Assembly: GCA_013339765.2 (NCBI GenBank)
Contig: CM023449.1
Coordinates: 201,277,422 to 201,341,421, forward strand
Direction of reading: 5' to 3'
Origin: Haemaphysalis longicornis
Taxonomy: Eukaryota; Arthropoda; Arachnida; Ixodida; Ixodidae
Length of the DNA stretch: 64,000 nucleotides
Shown: positions 11,681 to 23,589 of the stretch, one piece after another
Position numbering within the stretch: position 1 is the stretch's first letter
Layout of the letters: every line of letters begins with the position of its first letter
Translations under genes and position numbers: made by a program
The notes under the pieces: generated by a model
The model's database searches: none
Told to the model about the DNA's origin: nothing
The model's input: the letters and a program-made list of their open reading frames with translations, nothing else

Positions 11681-14260
11681 ACCTAATTGTCCAGCTATGT
11701 GGAAGCAAATCAAAGCGTTCCTATGACATCAAACCGTTACACGCGATGGCCGCAATAAGTTAATGGGGTCGTGTTGTTTGCGGTATAGCAGCCGGGCTTC
11801 GTGGTCAGTCATGGCGTGCTCGGAAAGGGTCGTTCGTCGTCAGAAGGGACCTTCGAAGCAACAATGGCACAGGCGTACAGGGAAGCGAATGCATTATTCC
11901 CATCAAACGACCGGCGATTCGGGCACAAAAAACCCAGCTGAACATCCCATGCAGCATTGCGGCCTCAAATTCCATCTTAGAACCAATCCTTAAGATGACT
12001 TTTTCTTGTACGGCCCGAAGGCAACGCAGGTGGCGATTTGACCGGAACGTAAAGAAGACAGTAAAACAACCCGCTTTGTACGTACAGCGGGGTGGATTGG
12101 CGAATTATCTCTGGCTTGTAAATTGGCGATGCTGGCGATAGACGCCAGGCTCCTTACCGCCTATCGAGGAGATAATGTGAGAAATTACGTCATCAAGGCC
12201 CATATCCCTAAGCCCCTCCTATCATACACCATGAAATCCATACAAAACCTCCACGGAAACGATTGCGTAGCCACGTCAGCACGTCCGAATAGCAAAGCCC
12301 ATATAAGTCTGGATGCGGCTTGCCAAGGGAGTCTTTTACGTAGCGCAACGAGTCTGCGCAATCACGAATCCTGACGTCCGTGATTTGTGTTGATAGACGC
12401 AGCGAAGCTGCATCTATATGTCCTCATACGCCCGTCAGATAGCTGAGCAAGGCCCTGACACCGTTCAAGGTCACCAGTGCAAACCCCACCTTGGTATCAT
12501 TAGGTGCTTTAACGTTTATTTATCCGGAAACATTTAGCATCAGTGATGAAATTCATGCTACTATAATGGAGTCTGAGACCAGTTAGGTGCCATTGTCTGC
12601 GTGTTAGTAAGGTCAACAATGTGACCTAACTTCACCTCCTTGTGCAGCAGTGACCTTAGAATGCATTCTTGCAGCCGATGGGAGGCAATAAAATGCACGC
12701 ATTTAGCTCAAATAATTTCGCATTACAAGATTTTTTTTATTTTGCTGACGTTGCTTCTATACACCCAACAGAAATTGTTGACCATTTTTTTTACTGCTAC
12801 CAGAAAGACAATTCATGAACATCAAAATAATAATCAGGCGCACTTTTTACAGCATCCTAGTGTGTAGAGTTATCGTACTTTTTTTATCGTGAATAAATTT
12901 CTATAAGCGAGTCTGATAATAACTTTTTGCATCGCTGCGCCACAAGTTTGCCCCAGCAAGTTTTCCTGTCCGATAGAAATAGAAGCAGGTGCGTCAAAAA
13001 GGAACCCTCAACGCTGAGGATAACTGCATTCACTATTTCAATCGTACCTTAAAGGCCTGCGAAAGCTATAGTTGATGCCGACACCAAGCGGCACTGCGTG
13101 TGTTCTTCATTGCCACCGGTACCTCTTAAAGGTACTGCTTTGCTCCCGTTGTGATTTTCCTCGTTTGTTATAGAAATATTTTGTGCCTGAAACTGCACAA
13201 GAGCCAGTCAATACCAGCGATATTGTTTCAATGACGACACTCCAGTCCCACAATTCCGAGACATATGCACAGAGATATACATTGCCTTTGACTGAGTTTC
13301 TAATTAACCTATTGTAGTACGCCCGTAATATTCGTCGTGGATACTTCGTGGCCACCTAATCTAAGTACTAGGATCTAGACAAGGTAGTTGGCACTATTTT
13401 AGGAGCATTTTGAATTTTCGAGAAGTTTAACTACGTTCTGTCGAAGTCAGACAGAATTTTTACATTTCTTAAATTTTAATACGGCGGTATTTGTGTCAAC
13501 GTTTCAAATATTTGTAAAATGTTTGCAGCAAAACTTCCGATAGGTGCACTTCTACCGATCAGAGAACGTTCTTCAGAAGTGGACGTGCCGACTTTACCTG
13601 TCAATTACACGAAAAACGTATGTGGCAGGCCTAAATATAGATTCTGCGATCCTGGGAATATAGATCCTGGGATACCCACACATTAAACATGCCTATATTG
13701 AAAATTTTCACTAAAGTACTGCACAGTTCCTTCCTAGACTGTACTGAAGGGATATCTAGTGTAAAAAATAAAAATGAATTATTTTAGCCCACAACAGGCC
13801 CAGGAAAGCTAAGAGACATTGCGTACAAATGATGGAGTTGTCTATAAAGGAACGAGATTGTTGTGTTTTCCTCTCTTCTGTGTTCCTGTGAAAGAAGAAA
13901 ATGCATATATCGAGTTTTCCGTTAGTACGTATGTCTTTCGAACAGTAACTTTTTGCACGGGATAATAGTGTCGGATTCTACTCATCCCGTATTCGAACAT
14001 GGCTGAACACACTAGGTTACCCAAGGATGGAGAGCAACAGCACCTCCCGTGCTGAAAATGTCGGCTTGTAATCTTCCATGTCAGCCTTTCAGTCAGTGAG
14101 CAAGTGACAAGCGTGTACTGCTCGTTACGGCCTCAGTTGTTATCTGTTCGTTTTTTTTTTTTTTTGCGTCAGAGAAAAAGCAGTAACGCGCCCGTCTTAG
14201 TAGCGAATTTAGGCCCTTTATTGAACCCCTTTTTAAGTGTGAATACACTTTATAAGCGAC
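11681..14260. other. no gene recognised
   Basis: No frame longer than 85 codons and no motif on either strand. AT-rich from about 12.7 to 14.0 kb, with poly-T runs typical of intergenic DNA. Confidence 0.5.
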
Positions 14261-14660
14261 CCCAAACCATCCACCGCCGGCGGCGGCGTCGGCGTCCGCA
14301 GTGCTCCTCTATAAAGAAACAGCATCCGGCGCCAGGTTTCGATCCGCGGACTTTGCGGCCGCAGCGCGACGCTCTACCGATCAAGCCACGGACGCGACGG
14401 TGATATCAGTGTTGACGCGCCTTATATCTTTAACGCATTCAAACTACGTCGTCAGCGGCGTGCGTTGGCGACTCAGCGGCGTTATAGCGGCTTGATAACT
14501 GCGTGGTGTACACGTGATACTACAAACCCGATGGAAGAGATGGAAGAGAAGGCGGCGAGGCGGTGGGCTGCGGGGGCCGAGCGCAAGCGCCGCAAGCGGG
14601 CCGACAACCGTGCATTCGCACTTTCACATTCTCCCCCTCGGGGAAATGCGGGGGAATTTT
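14261..14660 (-). mobile_element. composite dispersed element with tRNA-like segment and KR-rich module
   Basis: Read on the minus strand, 14324-14397 is a tRNA-like sequence: A box tggcttgatcggtagagc (complement of 14371-14388) and B box ggatcgaaacct (complement of 14334-14345). It is flanked on its upstream side by gacgtagtttgaatgcg and aaggcgcgt, and downstream by tgctgtttctttatagagg. The same order occurs on the plus strand at 58.39-58.57 kb, so this is one repeat family. On the plus strand, 14531-14624 encodes a KR-rich module (EEKAARRWAAGAERKRRKRA) like the one at 4.64 kb. A cloverleaf with a paired acceptor stem is not evident, so this is not a functional tRNA gene. Confidence 0.6.
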
Positions 14661-14754
14661 TTATGTATGCTATTAAGATGAGGGTAATCAAGTTGCGAAG
14701 ACTATGGTAGTAAGTATTTTGCGGTGTTTAGGAATAAGACGCGGCCCCTTTCGC

Positions 14755-15010
14755 TTTTAGGTGCGGAGGACCTTAGGACTGCACAACGTCCGTCCCCGTC
14801 CATGTGCATAGAATTTAGAATCGCAAAAAATCACACAGGCACCGGCAGGATTCGAGCTTGTGTCTGGTAGACCAGACAGACTCAGTGTCAGTCGTCTTAC
14901 CCATTTGGCTACGACCGCGAGTTAGTACGCTAGAGTCAAACGGTTTACTCCCTCGCCTGTAATGGGCGGAGTACCTTAGGACATCCCAATGTCCGTCCGC
15001 GTCCATCCGT
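14755..15010 (-). mobile_element. tRNA-like SINE between two short direct repeats
   Basis: Complement of 14838-14922 has A box tagccaaatgggtaagac and B box gctcgaatcc, spaced as in a tRNA-derived promoter. Similar sequences flank it on the plus strand: gtgcggaggaccttaggac near 14760 and ggcggagtaccttaggac near 14965, each followed by tccgtcc and gtccat motifs. The flanks may be ends of the same SINE family or of a host repeat. Confidence 0.55.
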
Positions 15011-17022
15011 GCGCACACCACCATCAAGCGAAGATCGAGCGAAATTAGATTTCAGCCGTGAGTTGCAGTTTCATTTAAAGAATAATCAAGCTGAAACTCA
15101 CGGCTCAAATCCAATGACGGTCGGGGTGCAAATCGGATGTCACTCGGGGTGCAACTTCGATGTCATTTCGAATCCCCGTACTCCGCACCATCGCCATTAT
15201 CCACGGAGTAGAGATGCTGCCATTTTTGTAACATTCATTTAACTTTTTGTGATTTAACTACGGCTTTGAACTTCAGCAAGCCGGCGAACTCTTTTATAAT
15301 TTTTAGCGGGTTCTGTTTCCGCAGCTCAAATTCTCTTGTATTTTAGCGAGGTTGTTTCCTGACCTTCGTGAAGTTGCGCCCATATTTGCCCACAACAGAT
15401 TAAGAAACCATTACAAAAGTCCAACAATAAAGGCTCTCTTGCTAAAGTTATAGGTAGAACAATACCTGTATTGCTATCAAGCTAAACGAGAAATGACTTA
15501 CTTGGGGCCATCATGCAAGTTAATTTAAGAGGCAGGTATTGACTGTGCCTAAATAATTTTATGCGTTATGTTGTGCGAGGATGATGTCCGGCCTCCCCTA
15601 CAAATAGCCATAACGTAGCTGAAGTGTTCCGCTTTTCATGCTCGGGTCAGTTCGTTAAAGAAAACGAATGGTGCAATAGGGAGGGAAAGAAATTTTCCGC
15701 GTACTGATCATACGAAAAAGTAAAATGTCAAAATAAAAACGTTCAGCGCCGTGCGCACCAAACAATTAGATGAATACAATTGACGTTCGAATATATGACG
15801 TGAATTTACGCGTCTCTTTTCGGGTAGATTGAGTGAGTACAACGTTTAACGGAGCCGACTAAAAATAAATGAGAAACAAAACAGAAATGTGGGCGACTAG
15901 TCTGCCTGTGTGCCTGCCTGCAGGCTGTCTCTTTGTTCATGTGTCTTTGTGCCACCCTAATGAGCGAGAAATGGCAGTGCTAAGAATTCGGTGCGCGATG
16001 AACGGATTTACTGGCGATTGGGTATTCGAGGGTCAACCACGAGCCGTCAAAAATCAGTAGAGTAGCTGTCGGTACACCCGTCGCTTACCAGTGGACTATG
16101 TCACTCCCGTTTGGATCACGGGTAAAAGAGATACATATTGAAGGCTAATTTAAACAAGGCAGACACTGCCACTACGGGGCATTCGTTTGCAACTAATTTA
16201 TAAACTCACTGAACGTAATAAAGCCCCTAAAAAGGTTCTTTTAACAAAAAAACACAAGATTTCTTTTAAATCTACCAATATTTGCGGTTCACGAAGTCAC
16301 CCGGTAAACCACGGCGGGAACAATACAAAGTTGTTAGTGTGAACTACAGGTTAGCATTCGAGTCGGGAAATCAGACAAAACTGCAGGAATCTGTGCAAAT
16401 TAAAGAGTAATGTGTTTTTTTTGTTTGTTTGTTGTTTGTTTGTTTGTTTGCTTTTTTTTTGGGGGGGGGGGCAGTTGCTGTCAATAGTACAAATAAATTA
16501 TTGTGTTGTCGTAAAGACCGGTGAAAATGTGGCTTGTGTGTCCCGTTGCATCGTGTGTTTTTTTCTAAGTTCGATGCAATTTTTTCCAACTTGACGCGGG
16601 AATTGGCCGCGTCGATATTTTGTATATGCCATTTTTAACGAACCAAAGTTGTGTTTTGTTTTGAATCCCCTTTTAGCGGCGGTTGTTAGATTAGGACACT
16701 TCTTTTAAAATTATCGGCTTGGTACACAAAGCAACAACAACAGCTGCCGATTATAATTTACAAATAAGTGTTTTGTAGCGTGCAAGAGCAGCTTTTTCAG
16801 TCTGCCATTCTATGCATTCAATAAGAACGGCCGAATGGATGCACTTTTTTCAGACAATGCGTTAGCTTGCAGAGGGTGATTTTTTAATTAAGCATTGAAT
16901 TCTAACTGAGCGGCACGCCTCTTTCTCACGCCTGAAATAGTGCGGAGCAGTGCTTTGGAGCATTGCTCGGCTCAACATTGACGTAAGAAAGGTACACCTT
17001 TTTCCCTTGGGTTTCTTATATC
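15011..17022. other. no gene recognised; (TTTG)n and poly-G run
   Basis: Contains a CTGCCTG run (15.90-15.95 kb) and a TTTG microsatellite followed by a run of G (16412-16472). Frames over the microsatellite encode only low-complexity protein. Confidence 0.5.
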
Positions 17023-17149
17023 ATTTCTGGCAAAAACACTGCGCTAAATTGAAGTTACGAAGACGAAGGACGGCGGAACACACGATGCAGACTTACGACA
17101 AAACTTCGTCCTCGTAACTTCAATTTAGCGCAGTGTTTTTGCCAGAAAT
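17023..17149. repeat. inverted repeat / hairpin, 46-bp arms
   Basis: Arm 17023-17068 pairs with 17104-17149 with a single mismatch (17061 with 17111) around a 35-nt loop. The arms begin atttctggcaaaaacactgc. This could be a foldback transposon end pair or a rearranged terminus, because an element-end motif follows directly at 17152. Confidence 0.9.
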
Positions 17150-17151
17150 AA

Positions 17152-17182
17152 TGTACCAACTAGCCCAGAAGCAAGCTCTCAT
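17152..17182 (+). mobile_element. Penelope-like terminus motif
   Basis: The sequence accaactagcccagaagcaa, then gctctc, matches the terminus after the Penelope-like relic at 11.65 kb and two other sites. It sits immediately after the 17.0-kb hairpin, suggesting that hairpin and motif belong to one element end. Confidence 0.4.
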
Positions 17183-19614
17183 TGACTATGTTTCTTATAT
17201 GAAATCGTCTCCAATGTACTGCATTCTGGCTAAAGTAGCCTTCTCGAAGGCATATTATATTTTCCCCCAATAACTCCTGTTGTTTCCTCATGTTAGGACA
17301 TAGACGGATTGAACCATCTACATGACTTTATATATATTTAAAATGTCAGCGAAAAAATGTATTTAACCGGCAGCAACGGCGACACTGTGTCACGTACACC
17401 AGATTAGCCTTGTGTTCTGTCAAAACGGGTGAACTCAAATTCACATTTATATTCACCAATGTGCTCGTTAAGAAGAAGCTCCTTTTTCGTCCCACGGAAT
17501 ATATTTTCTCCCATGCCATTGTCAGGAGGGCCACCACTAGATTATCGGGGCACAAAAGCGGCGAGTATTTTTGTCCAACGCTCAACGGGGTGGTCTCACT
17601 CGAGAAAGGAATGCTTCAAAAGTCCGGATGAAACGTCAGACACAAGAGTCTACACGCCGCGACACCAATTAGTCCGTCGTTTCTTCACCTTCTGGCAGGC
17701 AACTTGTTCGTCTTTCCTCTTAAGGACTGTCCGAGAAGGATGTACCATGCGTTCGAATTCGTCAAACAGCTCCTAGTGACAGGAATACACCATCCTTACC
17801 TTCTATTCCGTCCGTCGTCCTGCCTCAGGCGACGGAGACTAAGACGTAATGAAGGCAGCGTCATGAAAGACGGCGGTCGCCTACCTGCGCAACCCTTAGA
17901 GCGGCCACCGCGTACACGAGCCAACTAAAAGCGCCGTAGGGCTGCGTAGCTGTGCCCTAGCAGAGGAGGCTAATTTGCATCGCGATTGAAGAAAGTTATT
18001 TCAGGTGTTCGGGGAAGTGACCTTCCTGGGGCCCGGTGGGACCGCATTCGAAGCGTGCTTGGGTCCGCAGCGTTCGATAGCCATCGACGTTTCTCTCGCC
18101 GGCGACGGTGCTGGCTTCTTCCGAGGGAAATGCTTTACGCATTGTCGGGATGACCCCGCGGTCCTTTGTAAGCAGCGCTGTTATGTTTTGCTTCTTCCAG
18201 CGGCTAATTCCTGAAGTATTGACGAGGGAAGCTTTTTTTCTGTTAGTGAAGTTATTTTCTGTTCGGGCAGTATTTGTTATAGCGATATACGGTGAGGAAA
18301 TACCCCCGCTTGTCCAGGAACTGTTTATACAGCGACGGGTTGAGCTCCATGGGGCGCACGGCATTATTCATGTCCGGCACTCCTGTTGGTCCGAGGGACG
18401 CGACCGGCTCATCTCTCTCGCCGGCGAAAAAAAAAAGCGCGTTAAGAGGGCTATATGCGTGTCCTTCTATTGTCCGCGTTTCTTCCTAGCGCACATGCTT
18501 GGCTATGGTTCGGCGGCGCGACCTTTGAGTCAGTGAACGTCAAGAGGGGCGGATGCGCACACAGGTGAAGTGCCCACTTCGCGAAGTAGCGAATGCACTT
18601 GCGAACGCACGGTACGGAAGAAGGAATAGTTTCTCACGGTTCGTCATTCTTACGTCCGCGGTCACTTGAGGGAGGCGGACGTTCCCGCTGCCTTGAAGCT
18701 CGTCTGTGAGGCGCCGCATGGCTGTCAAACGCCCTCGGCTTCATGGACTTCTGGGAAAAAAGTGCGGTGCTCAAAGACAAAGTTTCACCAAAAATATCAA
18801 ATAAAACAAGGTCGCTGTCGCTTTGTGTGAGATAGCTAGAAGCGAAATTGACTCCAGGAAGGTGGTTTACTTTTGAATTAACAAATTGTGGCTGATTTTG
18901 CGGCGCGCATACATGGCCACACGCTGCATAACAATTTTTTACCGTAACAAGGTGACAGGAATTACGAAAGGGTTCACACGTGCGGCCTATTTAAATGTGG
19001 GTATCTTTAGAAAACCGTGCACATACAGCGGTGCCTTGTCGGTGAAATTCGAAAAACACTACTGCGAAAATTACATTCTATGAAAGCTAGATTTCCTAAC
19101 GTTTTTTTTCCCTTAACTGCTTTCCGCTGCACACATTGAAAATAATATTAATAATCAAAGTTCTTTCTAAAAGGAAGCTGGCAAAAACGCGAAGCTTCCT
19201 CCGGGAAATTTGAATCAAATTAAGGTACATTAGCCACGCTCCCAAAGTGCGAAACCAAAACTACCAAAGTCCACAGCCAAGGTCCACTTCAACTCAGCCA
19301 AAATGCAAATCCGACGCCCGTGCAAAGAACCCAGAGTAAATGCTGAGCGACCCGAATGCGATGATGGAACGTTCATCAGCAGCAGCGATTCTATTTCAAT
19401 GCGAATATTTCCTCCAATGCTATACCGTATCGCGTTTTGTGCGTTATCGTATTTTGTACCTCCCATTGTGAACGTGTGTGCTATGACTGATGTTCCTTTA
19501 TGGAAACCAATCAGTAAAGGTGAATTTTGCGTGCCTTGGTGGAACGCGTGGCAGTGCGTTTGGACATCAGCACATCGCCGTCAATGAGGCACAAAAACAT
19601 TCGCTTTAATAGAG
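17183..19614. other. no gene confidently recognised
   Basis: Holds the 122-codon minus-strand frame 17996-18364, which overlaps a 142-codon plus-strand frame. Neither shows a domain. The motif ctctcgccggcga occurs at about 18092 and 18415 with related flanks, which points to a decayed internal duplication and not to a gene. From 18.6 kb onward the DNA is AT-rich without long frames. Confidence 0.4.
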
Positions 19615-19690
19615 TGTCCGGATGGCGCGATCGGATAAACATCGGCTTGATAACGCTAGTGACCTGGGTTCGATTCTCACCACTTTTCTT
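19615..19690 (+). mobile_element. tRNA-like element, copy 1 (pair with 51.6 kb)
   Basis: A box tggcgcgatcggataa starts at 19623 and B box gggttcgattc lies at 19667-19677, the usual internal pol III promoter layout. The copy at 51.62 kb shares tggc-c-atcggata, the segment ttgataacg, and the following tttcttg-ggcg stretch. Both copies lie on the plus strand. This is a second, separate tRNA-derived family, or a decayed tRNA pseudogene pair. Confidence 0.55.
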
Positions 19691-21017
19691 GGGGCGGCTG
19701 GTTTTTATTCCGAACACCGTCACGAGCTTGATGTGGCTTCGTGGAAACCCTTTGTGGAAACCCAAGGTGGCTTTTCTCCAGTGCGTTTTGGCGTAACTAC
19801 ATCGCGTTCAATCAAGCATCCGAAGCTTTGCTTTATAATGTCGAACGGCCCGCCACTTTTTCGGGATTCGAAACGCCTTCCTGCGGAGTCATGCCGGCAG
19901 GCTTACGTCTACATTTAAAAAGGGGGCTCAAAAGAATACACACTTCGCTCATTGCTCCAACGCCTGCAATACGTAAGGCCGGGAAAGCGTTTTTTTTTTT
20001 TTCAAGGGAAATAGTAAGGGTGGGCGGTTATTACGGTGAAACGTAAGTAGAGACAGTCTCATGACCAAAATGGCGTTAGTGGTACGCCTGTAAGGGACAT
20101 CCTAAAGGCTACTCCTCGCGGGGTATATAAATAAACAAATGAACAATACGGCTGTCTCCGTCTGCGCAGACTGGTGCTAGCGGTAAGTATGAGCCATATC
20201 AGCATGCTGCAGCCTTCACCCGTGCATGAAAATTATTTGAAGAGAAAAACAACAAAACAGTGTTCTTCAAAAATTTTACTTAAATTTTGGCCATTTCAGT
20301 TTTCTTTTTTTTCGGTCAACTGCTTCCCTCTCTTTTAAAGCGCAGCTGGCTGAACAGATGTTCACACACTTGCTTAGACTTGCAAAACAAGACTTCGTTT
20401 TGTGCGTAGCTGTTTCTAGCATGTGCTCACACTCCTGTCAATGATTCGCGCAAACGTCCGACAACGACCTTCTATACGCAGTGCGCTGATTGACAAACGG
20501 TGCACCCATCGAAGCCCTGCCAGAAACAGCACTCCAGGGGCTGGCAAAGTGGGAGAAAGCTATACACGCATCCTACGCTGTGTTCAAACCACAATCCGCC
20601 CTGTATACAGTAGGAATCAGTTACCGAATGAGGTCAAGATTGCTGCTAGACGGCAGTGTTGCGTAATACATCCCCGCCGAGCATATGCCACGCACGGGCC
20701 GTAAGAGCTACGCCGCCCACTCGCCATACGTGCTCGGAGAGCGCTGGCATTGACCCAGGCGTCTGGCTTGTGAAAGCACATCCTTGCGATAGCGCAGCTG
20801 TGTAATAGCTCAAGAATCTGAAGGACGCATAGACTTTCCACCAGAACTAACCAGTACTCCTTTCATTGCATACAAAATTTTCGTCTGTCACTTTTGCGGC
20901 TGCGCATTTAGGTGACAGAGTAATATACGTCAGATTACGTGCGTTCAATTTTAATCACATTTAAAACCTTGAACGGGCAACTACGTCCGGCACAGGCAAA
21001 TTATCTGAGTTATTCCC
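19691..21017. other. no gene recognised
   Basis: Frames at 19622-20046 are in three overlapping phases and partly lie over the tRNA-like element. No motif was found at 20.0-21.0 kb. Confidence 0.45.
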
Positions 21018-21835
21018 AGAAGCCAAGTCGGCTTTTAGTGATTATGTTGTTATATGTGCAGACGTAATCTTACCAGCATTGATTGGCATGGGCAGCTTGC
21101 TTTTCCAGGTATAGCCGATAGTCTTAACACATCAATGGCCAATTTCATGAACTTGCTTTCCCTAACGCAAATTGTCCTTGAGCTTAGCCGAGGCTACAGT
21201 ATTTTCGGTATTTTAAGATATGTGCCAAAACAAGTTACACAAACGGTAATTATGCCTGGTGTCAGATCATCAGGCTGCCCTTCATGATATGAATAGAAAA
21301 ACATTAAACTAACAACTGCCACCAAGTTTTCAATTAAACCAAAGCAAGAATAACAGAAATTCATGCAGCCTAATACAACTATTTTGTTGTACCCATTGCG
21401 CAGAAAATGTGGATAACCCTTGAGAAAAATTTAATTTCGTCAAATTATAAGTTGCGATATTTTTATTCCCTTTAATAACGACTAGAGAACAACCGGATGA
21501 AACTTTAGATGTACATGGAAAGTAATAAAAAAGCGGTATTTCGAACACAGCTCTGGTTAAAGGCAGCAATACTGCAGGGGAAGATTTCGAGAAAGCCGAA
21601 TATTTTAACAGCTATTTTAGCCCTGCGCTTTTCTATGCATTAGTGTCATCTGGCCAACGTTCCGTGTTCAATCTTGTTACGCAACCTATGGAAGCAATAG
21701 CTTTTGACATGCACGGAATCCAACAACTGCAGGAGGGATTGAATACTTCAGCAGCAATTTACGCAATTAATTTACGGATTTGTTTTATTTCTTTCCGACA
21801 CCACTGCTTCGGCTTGCCATGCATTTGATTCCCAT
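21018..21835 (+). pseudogene. Jockey/CR1-type LINE relic (endonuclease end and RT start)
   Basis: Two parts in the same orientation. First, 21018-21290 codes for the end of an APE-type endonuclease: SDYVVICADVILPAL (position of the GDFN-type motif, here damaged), a SIDW motif, then FMNLLSLTQIVLELSRG (helix before the TRG turn) and VIMPGV followed by a DH pair that needs a one-base shift (the SDH box). Second, from about 21553 the frame reads LVKGSNTAGEDFEKAEYFNS, then YF and, later, IAFDMHGIQQLQEGLNTS, the linker and fingers that precede the RT palm in Jockey and CR1 LINEs. The link between the parts (21290-21550) is eroded, and the RT catalytic box is missing. The last frame closes at about 21828. 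Clade assignment is inference from the motif order. Confidence 0.7.
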
Positions 21836-21979
21836 TTCTCCGCTAGTATACGCGTTTTCACGGCCGGCCATCCTTGTTATTTTGTCCTTTTTCTTTGTCC
21901 GTATTCCTCAGTCTTTGTCCATTCACCTTGGAGGATGTGCACACCTTCTGTGGGCTTGACGGTGTGCAGTAATTACAGC

Positions 21980-22195
21980 TTTTTAAAGCGAAGCTCTTTA
22001 GCAAATCTTAATTTTCCGTGTCCAAAGTAAAAAATACAAAAAAAATTGCTAAGCGCACGCATGTGAACGCGGTCCTCGCGGCGACCGCCCGGCAGTTAAC
22101 AAACCCAGGAAAATGGCTAGCGCTCATGTGTGCTAAGAGCGAAGCTCTTTAGCCAATCCTAAATTTTTGTCTCTCCAGTCAAAAATACCAACATA
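21980..22195 (+). repeat. dispersed repeat D (two partial units)
   Basis: Units contain gcgaagctctttagcaaatc, an AT-rich spacer with aaaaatacca, and gcgcacgcatgtgaacgcgg followed by cgcggcgaccgcccg. A second unit starts at about 22137. Related copies are at 22.75, 23.79, 43.58 and 62.57 kb. Confidence 0.7.
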
Positions 22196-22203
22196 AATTT
22201 CAC

Positions 22204-22575
22204 CATCTTCCCGTAGGGGAACCCTGAGTAGTATGCGAAGCAGCCATAGGGTCGACTCAAGTTTCCATTAGTTTTCAGTTCGATCGCGGCGTTGCGGGGG
22301 GAGAATAAGGGAATTGGAGTGCGCGCGCACGTCATTTATACCGCGGAGCTACAGTGGCGCCCCCCGCGGAGTATGCAGCGGCTACCGTCGCGTCTCTAAC
22401 CTTAAGTTGCTTCACATTATCGCGCGCGGAGTTGCAGGTGTTGCCATTCGTTGCGCAATCTCGGGGAGGAGGGGAGCTTCGGAGAGGAAAGGAGGAATGC
22501 CGGAGAGGAGAGGATCGTCGGAGAGGAGAGTAGAAATGTCTCGCATACTACTCAGGGTTGCCCTACGGGAAGATG
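22204..22575. mobile_element. non-autonomous element with 35-bp terminal inverted repeats
   Basis: Left arm 22204-22238 (catcttcccgtaggggaacc and on to tatgcga) matches the complement of 22541-22575 with one or two mismatches. The interior is GC-rich and has no transposase. About 85 bases of the left end recur at 58.26-58.35 kb, joined there to a different interior, so ends are shared between different internal sequences. Direct target duplications could not be assigned by eye. The frame at 22314-22589 lies inside it and is not a gene. Confidence 0.8.
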
Positions 22576-22744
22576 ACGACAGTGGTTGAACGCGAAGCTA
22601 TCTCGTGATGGATTCTTTGGTTGGCCAATCCCTAGGGGCATCCTGCCACAATCATCATCAGCGGTACCTGGCCAGGCATGCGCAGATGGGGTGTGGACGC
22701 CGCACAACAGCGCCCACACAACGGCGAATGGAACAGGCTCGATC

Positions 22745-22960
22745 ATAAGCTGCTTTCCAAGTAAAAATTGCCGAGCGCAAGCACGTCAACGCGGTCATCG
22801 CGGCGACCGCCCGACAGTTAACAAAACCGAGAAAAGGGCTAGCGGTCATGTGTGCGTGCCTCGCGACGACCGTCTACCGTCCCCTGCGCACGTTCGTCCA
22901 GTCAAGCATTCGCAGTTAGGGAGATGGGTCAAGATTGCGGCGACCGCCCGGCACCTTAAA
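22745..22960 (+). repeat. dispersed repeat D copy
   Basis: Two units: gagcgcaagcacgtcaacgc, then cgcggcgaccgcccgacag, followed by a second half with tcatgtgtgcgtgcctcgcg and a tagggagatgggtcaagatt end. The 159-codon frame 22586-23065 is made of this repeat. Confidence 0.7.
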
Positions 22961-22967
22961 AAAATTA

Positions 22968-23035
22968 GCAGTGGTTTAGCTCAGCTATGCCAGACCCAGG
23001 ATATACGTAGCGTGAGCTATGAGTTCAGCTGGTTA
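22968..23035 (+). repeat. dispersed repeat (gcagtggtttagctcagc family)
   Basis: Contains gcagtggtttagctcagcta, an accidental-looking insertion, then ggatatacgtagcgtgagct. The complement of 39362-39420 is nearly the same, and 52893-52940 is a diverged third copy. Confidence 0.65.
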
Positions 23036-23589
23036 TTCTTAGCTTCCCTGGTTCTCTCGGATTAGCGCGATTTTCATGCTTCCTGCTGCTTCAATGACAC
23101 CCACACGGTATACGCATAATGTGACACGTGTATACTTATCAAGCGGCTCAGGCGACTCGTCACCAATCGCCCTAGAGCTAAGCTGGTCCCGCAGGCGCAC
23201 GCCGGTGTTGCTGCGACGCACGAGCTGTCGGTTCCACACCCGGCCACACCTCGCATGATCACCCGAGTGGACCGGCCACCACATGCGGGACGGGGGTCGG
23301 AGAAGACGCTGGGCGCGTGGGGTGTGTGAGACTCTGGGCAGCTACCAACGTTCTGTCCACACCGCGGCCATCCCTCGCATGATCATCAAGTTGACCGGGC
23401 CGCCACGTGCGGAACGGAGGTCGGCGAAGACGCTGGGGCGCGTAAGCGCGTAAGGTTGTGTGAGAGACGCCGGGCAGCGAGCAACGTACTGTGGCGCCAT
23501 GTGATGTCACTGCTCCCGGCGCATGCGCAGCACGGCTCTCAGGAGCCACGCGAAAGCTGCTGAACCTCGGCCAGTGTAGCTCACGCTAC

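Noticed and set aside
18005..18536. Overlapping frames on both strands (122 and 142 codons)
   Set aside because: Neither has a domain; the DNA contains decayed internal duplications with ctctcgccggcga, which explain the open phases.
22586..23065. 159-codon plus-strand frame
   Set aside because: Made of repeat D and the gcagtggtttagctcagc repeat; the translation has no domain.
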